DNA of 64,000 nucleotides, taken from the NCBI GenBank assembly GCA_028564925.1, contig CM053026.1, positions 128,179,150-128,243,149 on the forward strand, written 5' to 3'. Shown piece by piece: positions 60,480 through 64,000 of the stretch. Source of the stretch: Lithobates sylvaticus (lineage: Eukaryota > Chordata > Amphibia > Anura > Ranidae). The notes beneath the pieces were generated by a model that had not been told where the DNA came from, ran no database searches, and worked only from the letters and a program-made list of their open reading frames with translations. The translations under genes were made by a program, and so were the position numbers. The first letter of the stretch is position 1, and each line of letters opens with the position of its first letter.

Positions 60480-62717
60480 AGACTGAATTCAAATAATTGT
60501 TAAGGACTTGCTTAGTGTTAAATGTCAACATTTTACATAGACATTTCAACAGTGTTTCTCGGGGCAACTAGACCCTGAGACTGGGGCTGAAGGTGGGGCA
60601 GATAGAGTCTGGACTGAGTGTTTATCAACCATTTGAGCCCTGCAACAAAAAATTATAGGAACGTGCCTAAAAGTCCAGATCAAGGGGGGGGGGGGGGGAA
60701 GTGCCTACAGTCCATATCTCCTCCCACTACTTGAGTTAATCACTATTAGCTTAGTGAGCAAGAACCCCATACACAAAAGAAGGGACACTCATTCTCCTGC
60801 CACATGGACTTGGCCATGGTAATCATCATCACTCTGCCATCCTCAGCCTCTGTATTTTCCATCGGTATCCCCACCCCATGCTATTCAGTGTTCACAGTAT
60901 GTGTTGACATGGAAGTATTTCACCCCATTGCCAGAAATGTCTTATGGACTCTCAAACAAAGCTTGGACCACAAACCCCACCTCTAAGCCACTTAGCCCCT
61001 TTCAGAAGTGCCGATTTAAAAAAGGACTGCCAAAAGACCAGCACACTGGAACCCATAAAACCCCAGGTACCCTCAACAATCTTACTAGAATAAGAAAACA
61101 GGGTCAAATGCACTCGAGGCTTCAGGATTTGACCATTGATAAAGGGGCAAGATCCTGGTATCATAAGAAAAAGGAATACCCTCTGGCACAACTGAAAATG
61201 GCAATGGCTGTTATTCATTCTGTTTCATTCAAAATGAACCGATTCCTCCATCCACACATTTGATGTGGATAAGGGAATCCTCCCACTGTGCTATTCTATT
61301 CTGCTGGTGGGACGCCTCCTCGTTGGCAGAATACAATGAGCAGTGTTACAAGCTATAGCTTGTTCAGAAAAAAAACTGACAGGCTGGTTGTACACAAGTC
61401 GATCGATAGATAGATAGATAGATCAAGCCCATACTACATGTATGGCATGCTTAAGATACAGAATCTAATCAGAAAAATTAGGTGGTTGGGAGGATTTTAT
61501 ACTCTTCTGCTTGCGCTTCCTGTAGAAAAGATCTCTCATGTTGCTGTCCTGGAACATGATTGGGCAAATACAATAACCCTTTACACTAATATAATATTAG
61601 CAGTACACAGATTTTACGTATTGCCTCCAATTGCTCTTTAATAAGTGGCAAAATACAACAGGAAACTGAAAAATATTACTGTAAGTAAACAGTTTGTGAA
61701 AACCTTGGCAATGACACAACTAGCTACGTTTGGCTATGATGAGACGCGTATCTCAAAGTTCTCTCATTTTTTTTTTTTTTACCATTTGTTACATCCCTGC
61801 TGCTGATAGTAAATATTTATGTAGCTCTGCTGCCTTTCAACACAAATCATTTTTATATTCCCTTATTGACGTGAAGAGTTTTAAGTTGTTTCTATCACGC
61901 TCATCCGCAAACTATGCAAATCAAAATGGTTTCTTTGCCTATGAGCATTAGAAATAATTTGTTTGCACAAATATCTTAAGATACAGTACACACATGTATT
62001 TATCTGTTCTGCTTTTGAAATGAGTAAAAATTACAAGGACATAAGAAAAATGACTGTTATTGTAGATGGTTGAAGAAATTATGTTTGAGAAACAGAGAAA
62101 TTCCGATCATGGGACAAAGTAGGAATTGTGTCTCTATAGGTGTGATATGATATATTTCTTACAGTCTGCAGCTGGCCTCAGCTACTGAGGATACATAGAA
62201 GAGTGTGCGGTGGCAAAGGAGACATCTTTGAGCCATTTTCCCCAAGAGGCAAAAAGATGAAAGCTTTAGTTCAATTGCTGGTCAGAGGTTTGAATCCCAG
62301 TGATTTATCAATATGCACAGCAAAAGAAGCATACCTTATTAAGATGGATTGTACCCTTGAAATGCTGTTTCACTTAACTCTGAGGATTATTAAATCACTG
62401 GTGTTCATAGCTCTGGTTTACATTGTGTCTTGCTCATTCACCAGGTTACTGTTTGGCAAAATCTCCCCAGTTTATGGTACAAACCACTGCTCTTTTGAAG
62501 TTATTGATTTTTCTTTTAGAATGGATTTTTAGTCACTTGTATTTGGGGGGGGGGGGGTTACTTTTGATGGAAGATCTGCTTTAAAAAATAATCTGTAGAA
62601 GATAAATATGCGAGTTGCTATTCCGTAACTCACCTTCTAAAAAGACAATGTACTTAGCAGCTTTCCCAATCCAAGAGCTTGGTAATGTCTAACTTTTCAT
62701 GAGTATGTAAATATGAT
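60480..62717. other. no gene seen; G-run and short GATA repeat
   Basis: Non-coding. G-run at 60687-60698 and gatagatagatagatagatc at about 61404-61424. An open frame at 62203-62532 has no homology I recognise. Confidence 0.4.
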
Positions 62718-63147
62718 TTAAAGTGATTCTAAAGGGTACTTTTTAAACTAACAAATGTTATACCAGCTCTGTGAAATGGTATTGCACAGAGCAGACCTGA
62801 TCCTCCTCTTTTTGGGTCCCCAGTCAGGGCTTCTGGCTCCACCCACCAAGTGCCCCCACAGTAGACCGCTTGCTATTGGGGCACTCTTGTGTGCTCACTC
62901 CTGAGCTTACCCTATCCCTTCCTCACTGGCTGTGATTAACAGCAGAAGGAGCCAATGGTTCCAGCTGCTGCCTTTCTGTCCAATGAGAAGAGAAAGCCGC
63001 GAGATCGGTTGCTCTCATCCACATTGTTGGATCGAGATTGGGCTCAGGTAAGTATGGGGGGGTTGCGCTGCATGCAGGAGGCTTTTTTGTCTTATTGCAG
63101 AAAATGCATTACGGTAAAATACTTTGTACCTTTAGAATCCCTTTCAA
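62718..63147. mobile_element. T2/Kolobok-like MITE
   Basis: Left TTAAAGTGATTCTAAAGGGT and right (reverse complement) TTGAAAGGGATTCTAAAGGT. The interior resembles the right half of 16941-18284 in the opposite orientation (gcagacctgatcctcc, cccacagtagac words). TTAA is intact only on the left. Confidence 0.7.
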
Positions 63148-63309
63148 ATGCTTGCTGCATTTCTTTTTCAGGTAAACGACTTAGTAAATTTACCCTACTA
63201 AAGGCTTTTCATTTTGTAAGGGTAGTTGCACTTTGCAGGGGAATTAGCCCCAGAACTTAGGGAATGTGGTGAAATTTCATGATGCAATAAAAACCCAATC
63301 AGGCGCAAG

Positions 63310-63455
63310 AAAAAAAAAAAACACTGAATTTTTGCTTGTAGATGAATGTATTATGGAAGTCAGCAGAGCTTCACCCCATTCACTAAGCTCTAGCGTATAT
63401 TCCCTTGCGAAGTGTGCAGCATATTTACCTTTAGCAAATCAATACCAGTACATTT
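63310..63455. repeat. older partial copy of the next MITE
   Basis: atttttgcttgtagatgaat, gtcagcagagcttcacc and tttacctttagcaaatcaat parallel the right half of 63509-63716 with many changes. Confidence 0.5.
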
Positions 63456-63508
63456 TGGAGATACATCCAAGGCAGTTATCAGGAGAAGATCAGCAATGGC
63501 AGACTTAG

Positions 63509-63716
63509 GGGTTGATTTACTAAAGGCAAATCCACTTTGCACTACAAGTACACTTGGCAGTACAGTCGCTGTATGCAAGGAAAATAACAGCATTTTTGCT
63601 TGTACATGATTGGATGATAAAATCAGCAGAGCTTCCACTCCTTTCAGATCTTCTCCTCAGCTCTAAAGCGGCTGCACTTGCAGTGCAAAGTGGATTTGCT
63701 TTTAGTAAATCAACCC
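63509..63716. mobile_element. palindromic MITE (gggttgatttactaaa type)
   Basis: GGGTTGATTTACTAAAGGCA at the left and GGGTTGATTTACTAAAAGCA from the right, each followed by aatccactttgcact. Target duplication not resolved. Non-coding. Confidence 0.85.
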
Positions 63717-64000
63717 TGTTCCTCACAGGACAGGTATCCATTAAATACAACTATTAGAATAAAAACTCTACAAAAACAAACGATTGAGGTTACACTATTT
63801 GCAGCAAAGGTGAAAATCTCAGCAGAACTACTGGCTGACATTTCATTTATACTTCAAGAAGAAAAGGTTATGATATTTAACAGGGGTCTTGAGAAAATTC
63901 TCACATCTTTTGTTCCTCATTTGTAAAGCACATTACACCATGAACATAATAAAATCAGTGTGAAGCTCCCAGAAAACAATTATAATAGCTCAATTCAAGT
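63717..64000. other. no gene seen
   Basis: Non-coding to the end of the window. Confidence 0.4.

Noticed and set aside
61735-61765. atgatgagacgcgtatctca resembling the ribozyme 3' half
   Set aside because: The CTGANGA box and GAAA are not in order and no helices form.
62203-62532. 109-residue open frame after a ttcttacag tract
   Set aside because: No recognisable family and no supporting splice partner; it could be chance in AT-rich DNA.

Overview
The window looks like intergenic or intronic DNA from an anuran amphibian, probably a true frog (Ranoidea). I infer this from the repeats, not from a gene: TTAA-ended T2/Kolobok-like MITEs, PIF/Harbinger MITEs with TTA or TAA target duplications, Tc1 elements, a Uribo-like piggyBac, L1/Tx1 and L2 LINE remnants, solo LTRs, and Penelope-like element (PLE) debris. 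I found no convincing host exon, tRNA, rRNA, CRISPR array or bacterial-type operon. Every recognisable protein fragment belongs to a mobile element.

Layout. 1-13 kb: TTAA and Harbinger MITEs, a 0.93-kb TTAA-ended foldback (2101-3027), an L1/Tx1 3' end (about 3400-4456), and a solo LTR (10585-12138) with an L2 LINE nested inside. 13.5-15.7 kb: two PLE-like pieces with ribozyme-like motifs, plus a TA-flanked MITE. 16.9-18.3 kb: a T2-like MITE split by a piggyBac MITE. 18.5-27.2 kb: a short LINE tail with an 11-bp duplication, hAT MITEs (one with an internal minisatellite), a solo LTR (24075-24486) and a minus-strand L1/Tx1 LINE (about 24610-26577). 28.9-36.5 kb: MITEs, a 121-bp-arm palindrome (29701-29959), a foldback (30699-31682) and a dead Tc1 (34591-36122). 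37.3-40.0 kb: a PLE foldback with 903-bp near-identical arms and 16-bp target duplications. 40.1-45.4 kb: a broken piggyBac interrupted by a 1.74-kb insertion. 48-64 kb: L2 tail, a second Tc1 (49591-51369) with a hAT MITE inside, a probable solo LTR, a second PLE foldback (55680-57843; 14-bp duplications) and more MITEs.

Main observation. A motif of the form CTGANGA-A / short hairpin / GAAAC / GT(C) recurs at seven loci, three of them in paired inverted copies (ten sites), plus one very weak candidate. Its parts match the hammerhead ribozyme: core boxes, helix II complementarity that changes between families, a tiny helix III and, in the best copies, a 4-5 bp helix I. The best copies lie in foldback elements with 14-16 bp target duplications. 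One of these carries a recognisable Penelope GIY-YIG endonuclease C-terminus, so the motifs fit the hammerheads known in the pseudo-LTRs of PLEs. The unusual parts are the foldback form, the number of diverged families in one window, and an extra A between the CTGANGA box and helix II in nearly every copy.
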